Shown: piece after piece, positions 48,601-60,780 of the stretch
How positions within the stretch are numbered: the stretch's first letter is position 1
Layout of the letters: every line of letters begins with the position of its first letter
Source of the DNA: Solea solea
Lineage: Eukaryota > Chordata > Actinopteri > Pleuronectiformes > Soleidae
DNA length: 64,000 bases
Assembly (NCBI RefSeq): GCF_958295425.1
Contig: NC_081153.1
Location: 4,778,028-4,842,027 of the forward strand
Direction of reading: 5' to 3'
Notes under the pieces: generated by a model
Seen by the model: only the letters and a program-made list of their open reading frames with translations
What the model was told of the DNA's origin: nothing
Databases searched by the model: none
Position numbers and translations under genes: made by a program

Positions 48601-49469
48601 GCTTTATTCTGTTTTGGACTTTTTGTTGTTCTGTTTTTTTTAGCTCTGATTCTGTTTTCCTGTTTTATTTTGTACTTCTTTTCCTAGAGTGTCCTCATTT
48701 CATTTCCTGGGTTCTCTGATTGTCTGCCACACCCCAACGTGTCTCACCTGTGTCTGATTATCCCCAAGTGTATTTAGTCTCCATGCTCCTCAGTGTCTAC
48801 GCTGTTTCATTTAGTTGGTGTCCCGTCACATTTCTCTCTGTTCGGTTGCTCTTTTCATTCGTTAGTTCTGTTCATTTTTGCAACTGTGTTTGTGTCCTCA
48901 CTGACAATCATCATTTTTATTAATTTTATTCTGGCAAACTTCCTATCTCACTGCTTTTGTTTTAAGATTATTTGAATGGCGGTTGTTTTTGTACTAAATT
49001 ACCGTAATTGTGCTTGTTGTGAAAAACTTTAAGTTACACCTTGTAGGATGGATGTAAGCACTGACAATGTGCGTTTTATGTAAAAACAAACAAAACACAA
49101 CAGAAAGAATAGCCTGTTAACACATATTTGATATTTGAAAATGTATAAAACAGGGGTCTCAAACTCAAATATTCCATACATGATCTTAAAATTTATATCA
49201 TGATATTTCATCCTGATTAATGCAAAAATGATATGATATGTGAACATATTTGACAGAGTTTCAAAATAAAAGTGTTTGTTTTGATAAAGAATAATATATA
49301 GGTGCAAATAATAAAAAAATAGTACAGCAATAACTCATTATAACCTAAATTTAAGTCGCATAAAACATACAAACACAGCACCAGAATGCTGTGTTTGGTA
49401 CTCACCCCTTTTACGGGTCTTAAACCTCTGGCCTGTGAGCACTGGCTTCTGCTGCTTACCGGTATTCAT
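42646..49469 (-). CDS. bzw2: BZW2 / eIF5-mimic protein 1 (basic leucine zipper and W2 domains 2)
   Basis: Cytosolic translation regulator with a C-terminal W2/eIF5C HEAT-like domain that binds eIF2 and eIF3 and competes with eIF5. Exons on the minus strand: 49406-49469, 48172-48348, 47839-47942, 47703-47768, 47102-47237, 45796-45905, 45056-45226, 44219-44365, 43920-44058, 43127-43249, 42646-42674; 421 residues (human 419). Landmarks: [131 protein letters not shown], then an acidic ESDSGEEVD tail. [11 protein letters not shown] favours BZW2 over BZW1. The last intron has a GC donor (GAAG|GCAAGA). Divergent from ankmy2. Confidence 0.95.
44400..45050. repeat. TAACCC / GTGGGGAC dispersed repeats flanking a SINE-like block (bzw2 intron 7)
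   Basis: Copies at 44400-44560 and 44815-45050 share CCCTTACCCAAACC, CTAACCCTAACCC and, in the second, AAGCCCTTCAAAGTTGTGAGGACC. Between them 44680-44760 contains GTTCGAGGGTCACC, a weak B-box. TTAGGGTTAGGG at 44847-44858 is telomere-like but only two units. Confidence 0.55.
46020..46340. repeat. Promoter-like dispersed repeat, degenerate
   Basis: GTGTCCTGGTCCCCTAATTACC, CTTGTGTTTTAAGTCTCC, then T-rich sequence; same overall plan as 48.6-49.0 kb. Low-confidence grouping. Confidence 0.35.
46373..46898. mobile_element. hAT-type non-autonomous element with BED-finger relic (bzw2 intron 5)
   Basis: Ends TAGTGTTGTAGCACTCGAGA and, inverted, TAGTGTTGTGGTCAAGACCA, with GGTCTTGGTCTCGA subterminal repeats on both sides. 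On the plus strand 46711-46787 reads [19 protein letters not shown], the N-terminal half of a BED zinc finger of a hAT transposase; the rest of the transposase is deleted. No clear 8-bp target duplication was found. Confidence 0.7.
46900..47030. repeat. 131-bp segment bounded by a perfect 16-bp inverted repeat
   Basis: TGCACCCTATAACTCT at 46900-46915 and its reverse complement at 47015-47030. It abuts the hAT element and lies 70 bp from bzw2 exon 5; possibly a separate miniature element. Confidence 0.75.
48585..48990. mobile_element. Promoter-like dispersed repeat (retroelement leader-type), bzw2 intron 1
   Basis: GTGTCTCACCTGTGTCTGATT, CCCCAAGTGTATTTAGTCTCC, then long pyrimidine-rich sequence. 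It matches 30985-31215 in plan. Confidence 0.45.
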
Positions 49470-50438
49470 ACAAGTCCTGAAAGACACACTGTAATATACA
49501 GTTGCTGCACCACCATAGCAACAAACATAACGTTGACTTTTCGTGACACAAAAGGTCACAGTCGTGTCACTCTCGTGTCACGTGAGTATGTCATGTTAAG
49601 TGAGAGTGGCATTGAGTCTAAAAATGCTTTTAGCATGAGCTTAACCCTGACTGTGATGAAAGCCTGCAATAAAACATATATTAGATCAAAATCTACCAAT
49701 ATATTTTATTGATTTGATTGGATTGGATCAGATTGATCTAATATTTAATATAAAAGGAATATGAAATATAGGCAGTGGCACACAATTATTAGGAATTAGA
49801 GGATTCGCGCAAACACAGTGAGTGTTTTTACAGAGTTGAGAGATAGTGCATAAAATAGTAAATTGTGACAGTTTTCTCCAGTGATTTAATGTTGGTGAGA
49901 GGCCGTGCAGTTACTTGATGGCTTAGTAACTTCACTAATGACAGAGATCATTAGGAAAAATAAAAATGTACTATAATCATGTCAATGTCAATAAAGGTGA
50001 CAATAAAAATTAATGTTATTAGCTGATTAATTCTTTTCGGCGCAGAAAGGTTGTTATAGTTATTGCTAGTTGGACATGCATCCACACAAATGTCTTAAAA
50101 GATAAAAACAATAATGAATCAGGCCAATATCGGTACGAGTAGACTCTCAGTTTTCAAACATGAAGAAGTGGAATTGAGCCATCTCGAGTTGTTCAACATC
50201 AAATTTCCTCCAGGTCTAATCCATGTGATGAGAAAAGGACAAAAACACACAGGGGACAGGGACACCTGTGCACCTGTAAACCTCTAGCCTGAGGAAGCTT
50301 TACAATTATTAGCTTAAGAATTAAGTGCTATTGTTAGAGTGACTGAATTTGTAAAGCAAACACAAGGAATAGTAGATTAATTACTGTGATCAGTTGATAT
50401 CTAACTGAAAATGACTTGAAGGTTGAGTGAATCCTTAC

Positions 50439-50535
50439 CAGTGGTGAGGTTCTTGTGCTCCCTGGAAGTGAGTTGGACTGTGTTGAGTGTTCTGTCCTTC
50501 TGTTTACTAACCTTGTGCTCTGCTCTATATATAGT
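50439..50535 (-). promoter_or_regulatory. bzw2: bzw2 TATA box and non-coding first exon
   Basis: CTATATATAG at about 50524-50533, then roughly 30 bp on the minus strand to a likely start near 50495, and a donor CACTG|GTAAGG ending the untranslated exon at 50439. The coding exon acceptor (TTTCAG) lies 7 nt before the ATG at 49469. Confidence 0.55.
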
Positions 50536-50866
50536 GGGCTCATCCCTGCATGTCAGTGTAAACCTGCCTCATACTCTCAGGCACAGGACATACGTGTCAT
50601 ATTACTCAGTGTACCTAACTCAATCTCAATTCACTCACTCATTTATGTGTATGAATGCATGCGGTGTGAGTGAGTGAGTGAGTGCATACATCATGTAGAA
50701 AAACAGGCTCAATACAAACACTTAGAGAAGAGTCTGAAGAAACTTTCACTGAACCCTGTGAAGGCAGACAGGTCGCAGTTCAACTGACTGGGTCATGGAT
50801 TATAACAGTTTGTAATCCACAGCATCAATCCCTGTTGTCTGGAGCTGGGTCAGCACACATACACAA

Positions 50867-50874
50867 ACTAACAC

Positions 50875-50912
<38 letters not shown>

Positions 50913-50934
50913 ATGATAATATATATATTTATAC

Positions 50935-50996
<62 letters not shown>

Positions 50997-51050
50997 ATAT
51001 ACTGTACATATATATGTATACATATATATATACATACATATATTATCATT
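50867..51050. repeat. (AC)n then (AT)n compound microsatellite
   Basis: AC tract about 50882-50911, AT tract about 50939-50990, then a mixed TATAC region. Confidence 0.92.
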
Positions 51051-52149
51051 ACGTTTCTTTTCTTTTTTTTCTCTAATTCATTCTCAATGAGGCTATGTTT
51101 GCATACCAAAAAATAATAATTATAGAAAAAAATGGTTATATAAAAAAGTAAATAAACCAGTGCTGCATTTCAACAAAACCTAACCCAAACCTCATCCTAA
51201 GCATACATGTCCTCACTTTAAAATATAATTAATATGGGGACTCGCTTTTGTCCCCATAAAGAAGACAAGTCCCCATAATGTGAGTGTGGAATCACATTTA
51301 GGTCCTCACAACATGGGACACACAATCACACACACACAGGTTCACACAGCTATCATTTTAAGGACTTGCATGGTCTTCTATTAATTTGGACAGCCTAACA
51401 TTAATTATAACCAGTAAATGTCTAACTCTAACCTGAAGCTAACCAAATCTTAGCAGTTCTTCAGAAAAGGTCTGCCTCATTAGGACCAGGTTCTGATCTC
51501 CATGAGGTCTACTGGTCCTGACAAGGTCAGTGTTTATGACAGAAAAAGTCCTGAAGAGATAACAAGAACACACACACGCACACACATACACCCACGCACA
51601 CAGGTTTGTGCAGCTATTCTTCCTGGGACATTGTTAAACCACTAAAAATAATTATTACACGTAATTTTTCTGAACTGGATTTTTTTTTTTTGTGAACATG
51701 TTCATGATTTCATTTTGAGAACAAACCTTTATTTTAATCCGAAAAGGACACTTTTTTTTATTTTAAATTTGTGAATATATGGCATCACTGGAAGAACACA
51801 TACATGAAGACGTGTGTTGTGTGTATTGTTCTGGTGGAAGAAATCAGTTTTATAAAGACAGACCATGGTTCCTGGCAAAATATATTCACTTTGTGTTTTT
51901 AAGTTTTGAACGTTTCATGAAAATCTGTTCACGGGTCCCTTCCACTCACCACCATCACCCCCCCGCCTGGTTGGCAGAGTGGTATGTTCCAAGAATGGCT
52001 CTGTTATGTGAACTGTGTTGTAATAAGGTGGTGGTAGTTTTGTGTAGCATTTGAAAGTGAGACCACCTGTGGACGGGAGGGGACAGCTGAGCAGCTACAG
52101 ACAACAAAGTGGTCACATTCATCCTCCTCATCATCACAGCAGAAGAAGA
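51051..52149. other. bzw2-ankmy2 spacer with TAACCC-family repeat
   Basis: 51170-51310 carries the dispersed repeat (AACCTAACCCAAACC, GGGGACTCGCTTTTGTCCCC). The ankmy2 5'UTR and promoter must lie in the last few hundred bases. No other gene seen. Confidence 0.5.
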
Positions 52150-55100
52150 ATGGCTGCGCCTCAGAAAGGAGATCTGTCAGAATCTGAGAGGAAAATCCTA
52201 CAACTTATTGATGCTGGTAAGTTGATTTATGCGTCTTTGTCAACTTTGCTGTAAAATATTTTAATTTGTCAGGTGCTTTAAATCTATTTTATACACTGCT
52301 GCAATCAATAAGATCATAAAAGGAGATGAGAGAGAAACCTTTTCTTCATATTTAAAATCAAATTGCATAGTTTTTTGGACTCAGAAACTGCGGACGTATT
52401 AAATAAAAGTTTATAATTATAATAATTTAGTTATTTTTGCTGCTCTAAAGTCCAAAATTGTCCGTCTTTACTAGTTTTGCAGTGGTGCGTTTGTTTTTGC
52501 AGGTGATGTAAAGGAAGTCGATCGGCTGCTGGCCAGCAACGCAGTCAGAGTCAACTGCTTGGACGAGGTATTCAAAATAGAAGACGCTCACTTGTTACGT
52601 TGGAGTGTGTAGTTATTATTATAATAATTGTCTTCGTAGTTATTTTCTGTCTGAAGAGAATTAAGAATTAGCCTTGAGGAATAATAATTAAATGTTTTTA
52701 TGTTAAAAATAAAATAGGCATATCCAAAGGAACAGCAAAACAGTACAGGTCTTTTTTTTGACAACTCCCAGAAAACCTTAAAATTGAAGACACACTTAGA
52801 TTTGAATAGAGTTTAACCCTTAGAACACTTTTACTATGTTAAAACGTATATATATAGAGGTGATAAGAATGTGCAATATACAGTATCTTATATCCTTTTT
52901 TTTCACAGCACAACCTACCCACAAACAAACTACGTGTACATTTTTTTTTTTAAATTTAAGAATTTGTGAAATTTGGAAATAAAATAGAAGAAAAACTGTC
53001 TTATTTTGTGACAATTATTGCTACTCCCAATTTTTAAAATACATATGCGTTATATAAATAATCATTATTTTGACTCAATAAACACATAAGAAGACGAAAA
53101 AAAAGCATTTTTGTAAAGCCTGAAGAAGTGACCTATAAACACACACATAAGAGTCAATATAAGAGTTGCAAACACTGCACCACGCAAGCACTAAGGGTTA
53201 AAGAGTGCGCTCCTACATTTACCTGGAAGCCCATGCTGAATGTCCTACTAGTTTACTAGTTTATGTAAAAATGACACAACCGTCATCATCCCAGCCCTAT
53301 CTGCTCAGTGTTACATCACGGAGAACGTGTCACATATGTAACACATGTGCCCACAATTGTTATGGAGACATATGGAGATGACTGTTGAGAGGCTGCCGCA
53401 GCCCTTGACAGTGTTTGGTGAGAGTGTCCACGCCACTACAATTAGCTCACAAACTCCTTCAGAGTGCCAGCCTGTCACAATCAGGTGCAGTGACCAAGCT
53501 TTTTTGCATCACTGCCCGCACACACACACAGACAGACAGGTAGACAGACAGGTACATCAGAGATCTAAACAGAGAAGGTTATCACCCTAGGAGAGTGTTC
53601 TCTTTAAATGCAAATTGTCCAAAGAAAAAATCTGACAAAAAGTTTATGAAAAGCCTGGTAAACTTTCAGTTGTTGTTGTTTGGTGTTTTGTCCGTCGTGT
53701 CGCCCACTTTGAGACCTGTGTTGTCAGCGGAGTTTAGTCTGACAGACCAAGGTTATTATAGTCAACGAAAACTGACAAGATAACGAAAACTAAAATTGAA
53801 AAACAAACATTCTCATTAACTGCAATAAAACCAAAAACTAGAGTTTATTAAGCTAACCAAAATGTGCTTAGTTTTCGTCTTTGTAAATTCATATTATACA
53901 TAATCCTTTTGGATTCATGTGAAGTGGATTTATTTTTTCTTTGTCAGCAATTTAGAACGGTTGTATTTGAGATAGCCTTTTCATTCATTCATAATACAAC
54001 GTTTTTAACTTGTTAATTCGTTGTGAAAGTTAATCGAAGTGAATCTTATTATGACCTTTATGCATCTTGCACTTGACTTCATACTCCATATTAAAAAACT
54101 CAAATTAACACTGAAACTAATAAAAACTAACTAAAATAGGATTTACAAAAGATAAAAACTAGAAAATCCTGCCCTTAAAAACTAATAAAAACTAACTCAT
54201 TTTAAAAACAAAAAGTCTAAACTAAATAAAAACAACAACTAATGAAAAATCCAAAACTATTATAACCTTGGTCACTTACACCGTGGAGTAAATGCAGCCT
54301 TCATGTTTTTACTTATACAGTAAGTTAAGAAAATACCTACTACCTACTCCTGTTGTTGTGCTCTGGTTTATTTCCCTGAAGTACGGCATGACTGCACTGA
54401 TGCATGCAGCGTACAAGGGCAAAGAGGACATGTGTCGTTTGCTGCTGCAGCACGGCGCCGACGTGAACTGTAACCAGCACGAGTATGGATACACTGCTCT
54501 CATGTTCGCTGGCCTGTCAGGTACAACTGTGTGTGTGTGTGTGTCAGTTTTAGTTGAAAACAAGCTTTGGTATAATATAATGTAATACTGTAATAAACTG
54601 CATCCTCCTCCAGGGAAAACTACCATCACCTCTATGATGCTGGAAGCAGGAGCAGAGACAGACGCAGTGAATTCCGTGGGTCGCACCGCAGCTCAGATGG
54701 CAGCGTTTGTGGGTGAGATAATGACTGTACTGACAGTTGTGTTACTAATGATGAGAATGGGAAGGACTCCTCCACTCGCACTTTTCCTTTCCCATGCACA
54801 TAAAGGAACTACAGTGGCCTTCACATCACATTTTAGGATTGATTTTAAAAATGTTATTTTGGTCCTTTGGCACCAGCTGACATCTTGGAACTTCTTCTTC
54901 TTCACGCTCCATCCTGAGTTCTGCGGTCAAACTACAGGCTGCTTTTAGATTTTAGTGCCAAAATCCTGACAAAGAACCGGGGCGATTGGGGAAACACATG
55001 AGGGAGTGTCTTTGTCTTTGTATCTTGTAAACAGTAGTGACACCTGTGTGTTCTGTTTCTAGGCCAGCACGACTGCGTGACAGTGATCAACAACTTCTTC

Positions 55101-58100
55101 CCTCGGTCTCGACTGGAGTTTTACACCAAGCCACAGGGGCAGGAGAAGGAGCCCCTGCTGCCGCCAGTACTGGCAGAACCACTGCACAAGATCATCATGA
55201 CCGCCAACCTCAACCCGGTCAAGGTGAGGCTTGTCAAAAAAAGGTGAAACTATTTCAGGAGAATGTGTAACTCATACAGGAAGGCCCCGGTGGAGCGCAG
55301 GTGCGTAGAGCCTCAGAAAGAACCTCAGAAACCTTCTGCCTGCATACATTCTGTCTAAGCAGCTCTCCACTCTGTCAGATAGTCATGCTGGTGAAGGAGA
55401 ACCCCGTGCTGGTGGACATGGCCGCTCTGGAGAAGTGCTACCAGGTCATGAACCTGCTGTGTGAGCAGTGCGTGAAGCAGCAGGACATGAACGAGGTGCT
55501 GGCCATGAAGATGCACTACATCAGCTGTGTTCTGCAGAAGTGCCTGGCGTTTCTACAGAAACGGGACGACAAGCTTGACGCACTTGTCAAGAGGTGAGGA
55601 TTAAACAGTGACGTCAGACAGTGTTTTAACTCATGTAGGCTTTGCAAACCTATGGAAGGGGGTGTCCAGTGTGAGAAGAACCTTCAATTATAATCATATA
55701 AGTGAAGGTTTTACTTGTGTTGACCTATACTATCTATCTATATAACCGCAAAGGTCCAAGTGCCACCAAATTTAGAGCAGAAACCTCTTGGGAACCTGAA
55801 TTTGACAAAACAAAGCAAAACCTATGGAGGGTCCAAAATGGAATTATAGTATGAGTTGTAAATAATATCAACATTTTGCCACTTCCAGCTTCAAACTATG
55901 TTTAAAAAAGTGTTTTTCCACATTTAGACCAATATTTGTTAACTTATCCATATATTAAATATTACACCTAACTATGAAATTTAAATCTAAATGTTAAATC
56001 TAAATAAATCTTTATATTTAAATGTAATATTTATATTTAACATTTAGAATGTTGATGTTATTTTCAGCTTGAGCCACTTTACAAACGGCCCCTCATACCC
56101 TTGGTTTGAGTTTCATGTCTGGATAAATGGAAAGATTTGAGTCAAATCTAAAACAAATTCAACACTATGCTGTGGTTACCCATAATCTGGATTATCTAGA
56201 AGAAGAAGAAGAAGTAAATACATGTAATCATAGACATAGCCTCAGTGACAATCCACTGTGTAAATCTATTCTTCATGTTGTCCTCGTCCTGCTTTAATGT
56301 CCCAGTCTGTTGAGAGGCAGAGAGAGCGACGGCTTCCCACAGTACCAGGAGAAGTTCATTCGGGACTGTATCAAGAAGTTTCCTTACTGCGAGGCCACTC
56401 TCCTTCAGCAGCTGGTGAGGAGCATTACACCGGTAGAGATTGTAAGTGAAGATGTCGGTGTAGATTCTCATTCCACCAGGTCGTAGTTCTCTCCCAAGTG
56501 TCATTGGCTCAGTAGGGTTAGGGAGTAGAGTTCTTGAAAAGAAGGAAAACCAGTAGTTCAGTTGAATCAAGAGTTTGAAACAAAAATACAGTATGTGAAT
56601 TTTTATAATGAATGAACTGTCTGGCAGGGACATTTTGGACAACTTCAGTCTCCACAAAAAAGGAACCAATCACAAACCCCCGACTTGACGAATGTATACT
56701 ATCCTACATAGCGGCCACAGAAGAGCAGCTGTCTTTCGATTTGGCTGTTGCTTCCACACATTTTGTCCGTCGCTCTGCATACGTCATCCAGATCATTAGA
56801 TCTGGCAAGATCTGGTTGGTTGTAGGTCTGTCCAGTTTGCGCTCAGAGACATTTTCATCTACGCCCGTTTGTTTGCGCCTCTTGAAAGTGAGAGACAACG
56901 TCCTTTCCAGACTGCATCTCAATCTCTGGCAGATATGGCTAAAGCAGGAGGCTGAATAGGCTTCTACCTCCATGACTTCATCTCCAAATATATCTACATC
57001 TGCTCTTACATGAGTAAGCAAAATATTGGTATCGGCCGTTGGCCAAAGCCAACCAATCCCAAAAGATCCGCAATAAGTCCAATACCCTGCATCCCTGTTA
57101 CTGAGTAATTGTTTTTCTTGAGTCGATATAACTTCAAATAAACCACTGTGTCTTGTTTCTAGGGCAACAACCCAACGGCATACTCAGTGCTGACCCAGGC
57201 CCTCACAGGTCAGATGGCGTTTGTAGATGCTGACTATTGTGTCACATGTGGTGAGAGGGGAGCGGACAAGAGGTGCTCCCTTTGTAAAGCAGTAAGTCCC
57301 AGTCACGTTGTCCTGTAGCCCTTATCTCTGCCACGAGCCTCCACGTTGAGCTGTGTCTTGATCATGGTTCTCTCTGAACTCTTCCCAAGGTCACTTACTG
57401 CAGCCTGAACTGCCAAAAGCTTCACTGGTTCACCCACAAAAAGATGTGCAGGTCTCTGCGAGAACAGGACGCAGACCTGGACAAGGACACTCCAAGATTG
57501 AAAGAACTCAAAGGTACTAAGCTTTTTTTGTTTGTGGATCCTTCCCCCAACTCTGTTATGTGTAAGTCTTATTGGACCAAGCCAGGTTTTAGTGTGTTCC
57601 GTGCAAATCACCAAAGATGGACGTCAAATTCAAAACGGTCGACTTCCTGTTGAGTTGAGCCCGTGGTTCCAATGGACTTTATCGTTTGTCTTGGGCTGTG
57701 CCATGTTTCCACCAAGTTTTGTTTCACCTTTGAGTGCGCTACTGAGCCATTTTGCATCACTTTTTCATGTATTACCCTTATTTTGTAAATTGAATCCACC
57801 TATTTCTGTCCATTTTCACCATTATTTAGAGCCTCAAAATAAGCTTTATTCGTATAGCACTTCTCTAAACAATGTTACAAAGTGCTTAACATTCCAATCA
57901 AACCAATTCAAATATCTCAAACTGATTGTAGCTAAACCAAATCTATGTTTTTGTACTGTATGTTTTCAAACGGCAAACCAACATCTCTAGATATTTATTG
58001 AGCAGTTTGGTTTATTACATTCATATTATGTACAAACAGTGATGTTCACTTGCTTTGGTCCCCAATAAAGTGTGTACACTCTCTTTTATGTGTGAGTGTG

Positions 58101-58365
58101 TGGTTGGTTCCTCAGTGCAGAGAATTTTGCTGAATATTTTACAGTTACAAAACTTTTGTTTGTTTTGTCGCGTTGCATAATCACCGTGTCTCTTTACTTC
58201 GCGGCAGATGACGAAAGCGACCTGGTGATGGAGACGGCCAACTTTCTGCAGGAGCTGGTTCTGCGGGCGGAGGAGAAGGTGGCCGCGGCTGCGGGAGGTT
58301 GTCCTGCAGAGATGCTCGCCTGTCCCTCCACCTCCACTGAGGGTCAGTCCTTCACCCGAGACTGA
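52150..58365 (+). CDS. ankmy2: ANKMY2, ankyrin repeat and MYND domain protein 2
   Basis: Protein that interacts with FKBP38 and adenylyl cyclases and affects ciliary Hedgehog signalling. Exons: 52150-52216, 52503-52567, 54382-54520, 54614-54712, 55063-55223, 55379-55593, 56306-56441, 57163-57291, 57390-57513, 58208-58365; 430 residues (human 441). Start MAAPQKGDLSESERKILQLI. Ankyrin repeats begin at residue 45 (YGMTALMHAAYKGKEDMCRL, YGYTALMFAGLSG, VGRTAAQMAAFVG). Middle helical region PLHKIIMTANLNPVK and LVKENPVLVDMAAL. MYND zinc finger with C320, C323, C332, C335, C341, C345, H353 and C357, all ligands present. Ala-rich acidic C-terminus ending in SFTRD. Intron 2 holds a full-length inverted-repeat element. 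Confidence 0.96.
53747..54271. mobile_element. 525-bp inverted-repeat element, CCAAGGTTATTATAGT family (ankmy2 intron 2)
   Basis: Left end CCAAGGTTATTATAGT, right end ACTATTATAACCTTGG, 15 of 16 bases inverted. The interior is rich in AAAACTAA repeats with no coding capacity. Fragments at 36.9 and 40.4 kb belong to the same family. Confidence 0.8.
56600..57100. mobile_element. Probable transposon fragment in ankmy2 intron 7
   Basis: Ends in GGTATCGGCC, GCCAATCC and CCTGCATCCCTG, the TATCGG/GCATCCCT end typical of a fish DNA transposon (a similar end lies at 4300-4357). The interior was not recognised. Confidence 0.4.
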
Positions 58366-59625
58366 GCCGAGAGGACTGCACAAGTATCAGTGTGTGTGAA
58401 CAATTCTGAGTCTGTGAATCTTCACAAAAATAATAATAATATAAAGTTTAAATCCTGGCTGAGGAGAAACCAGTGCGTCAGCAGGAAAACTAAAGCTGTT
58501 CTTGGTAACTTGCAAAAACAACAGTATGAGTAATAAGCCTGGTTAGTGATACGTGGATACAAAGAGGCTATTAACTTTTCTGGGAAGAGACTGTGTTGTC
58601 TCTAAACTGAGGCATCTCGACATTCTCTTTCCTGTGTGTCAAATTTTTGATTTTGAGATTGTGTTTTTTTCCCCCATATTCTTTTCCTTTAAAAAAAACA
58701 TTGTAAATGGATTTTCATATTGGCTTGAGAAAAAAGGATGTTCAGGTCATAGTTTAATTAAGAAACAGAAGACGAAGAAGAAGAGAAAATGTTCCGTTGT
58801 TGGTGTAGTGACAGTTGTGTAGAGCGGAATGTGTGGTGCTATTGTGAAGTCAATTTTAAAAAAGAAGTAAGAAGTAAGAAGACAGAAGAATTCTGCAAAA
58901 TGCTAAATTATAGTGCATTGAACATTTCCTAACATTTAATTTTTCTCATTTTCAACATATCTGTGTTCTAGGACAAATAGACAAATAGATACCGATACAT
59001 TTAAGATTTTAAATCACTGTTGACAAAGAAAGCAAATGTGAATTTCAGGTTTGTGAAACTGTGTGCATCTCCTAGGACGACTCAGGTTAGTGATACTACA
59101 TACATATCATTTATTATATACATAAAAACAAGGATGATTTTAAACTTTCTTAACATTAATTACAATAAAAATAGAGGTCATAGTGTTTGGACACCCTGGT
59201 TATTTGGATGTGGACGCTTTTGGCCGTCAAGTCCTCAGTTTCCTTATTAAAATGAAAGCCTTTTGCCCTCCTTACTATTTAGAGACAGATCTTTTGATTT
59301 GATTTGTATCATCTCAGCTGGATTATTGTCATTCTTTGTATGTGGCTATGTTAGACCAGATTGCTGCTGCGTTTAGGGGCACTGAGGTCAAACAAATTTG
59401 AAGTTGCTCTTGGAAGTAAGTGCCAAAAAAAAACTTTTACATTGCTTTTAAAGACCTGTCCCTTCTCTCTGACTTTCCCTTCGACATGAGAGATTTTACT
59501 ACTTTACTATTTTACTTTCTGTCATGATTTACTGTGTTTCTTGTTGTCCCTTTTACCTTGTAAAGCACTGTGGTCAGACGTGGTTGTTTTTTAAATGTAC
59601 TATAGAAATAAAGTTGACTTGAGTT
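58366..59625 (+). other. ankmy2 3'UTR and flank
   Basis: AT-rich sequence after the stop codon. A plausible polyA signal AATAAA lies at 59607-59612. No second gene seen. Confidence 0.45.
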
Positions 59626-60023
59626 ACTAAACTGGGATATTTTTCATTTTTTTAAGACTTCTTCTGGTGGTGAAAATAAATGTTTCTGTGCTTAAAATAT
59701 TGTCCCCATTATATATAAAAATGTACAACCAAAATTGAATAAAACCACATTTGTATTGTACCACATTGTGCCATCAAATGACCATTCGGTGTGGTTTTAT
59801 AAAATAAATTAAAAGAATAATAGGTTGATCCATGGGTTCTTCATGTAGTTGTTGAGCTGGTCAACCGTCAGTTCACCTTTACTCTTTAACTATTAACTTT
59901 AAAATGTCTGATCAGTTATTGTCAGGACTTGTAGAGCTTATTACCTTTTCTAAAATTACTCCAGTTACAACAGTAGGTGGCAGCATTTCCTGTGTCCTCC
60001 CTTTCTCCTCCTTATGTTTAGGG

Positions 60024-60357
60024 CAGGGGTCTCCAACCCTTAGTATGAAAAGAGCCACTGCTGTTTGTAGCCAACCTTTCATAAAGTTTTAATAAACTCA
60101 CTTTGAAATAAATAAGGCAATATTTGGATTTTACATAGTTCATGCATGAGAAAACCTGCCCAGCATAAACAGTAAATATGTAGATCTAAAGATGGACAAA
60201 TTCTGTTTTGTCGGGTTTCATTATCACATTTGACCTAGACGTTGGATGTGATGCACAAAACATTAAAACACTTTTTTTGTTTTTTAGTCAAAGCTACAAG
60301 GAGCCACTGCAGAAGGGCTGATAATAAAGCTCTAGAGCCGCAGGTTGTAGACCCCTG
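60024..60357. mobile_element. hAT-like element, CAGGGGTCTCCAACC ends
   Basis: Left CAGGGGTCTCCAACCC, right GGTTGTAGACCCCTG, inverted with one mismatch. The interior has GAGCCACTGC twice, in a pattern common to fish non-autonomous hAT copies. Confidence 0.75.
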
Positions 60358-60600
60358 GAGTAAATCTCACTTTGAGACTGATGTCTGATGTTTAATATTG
60401 GATAAATATTTTTTCTGCCAAAAACCCTTTCACACCAACTGTTTGATTTCTGTATAAATCATATTTATACCATTTTTATCAACTCCTATTTAAAACTTCT
60501 AGTTTATGTTTTAATAATGAAACTGAAAAGTTCATTCTTCTTTCCCTTGATTACAATTTGACTTTATCTCGTTGAAACATAAGAGGTCATGTAGAGCAGA

Positions 60601-60780
60601 GGTTCTCAATCCTGGTCCCTGCTCTGCATGCTTTACATGTTTCCCTGCTCCAACACACCTGATTCAAATAAAAGGCTCGTTATCAGGCTTCTGCAGTGTT
60701 TGCTGATGACCATCTGAATCACGTGTGTTGGAGCAGGTGAAACATCTAAAACAGTACCCAGGATCAGGATTAGCAGGATT
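60601..60780. mobile_element. CAGTGTTTCTC-family element
   Basis: GGTTCTCAATCCTGGTCC at the left, CCAGGATCAGGATTAGCAGG at the right, with the inner CTGCTCCAACACACCTGATT and TGTGTTGGAGCAGGTGAAAC modules. Confidence 0.7.

Noticed and set aside
50825..51116. Open frames rich in Tyr-Ile and His-Thr
   Set aside because: Translated AC/AT microsatellite.
56196..57021. Open frames in ankmy2 intron 7 as a nested gene
   Set aside because: No recognised domain; the segment ends in a transposon-like terminus and part overlaps ankmy2 exon 7.
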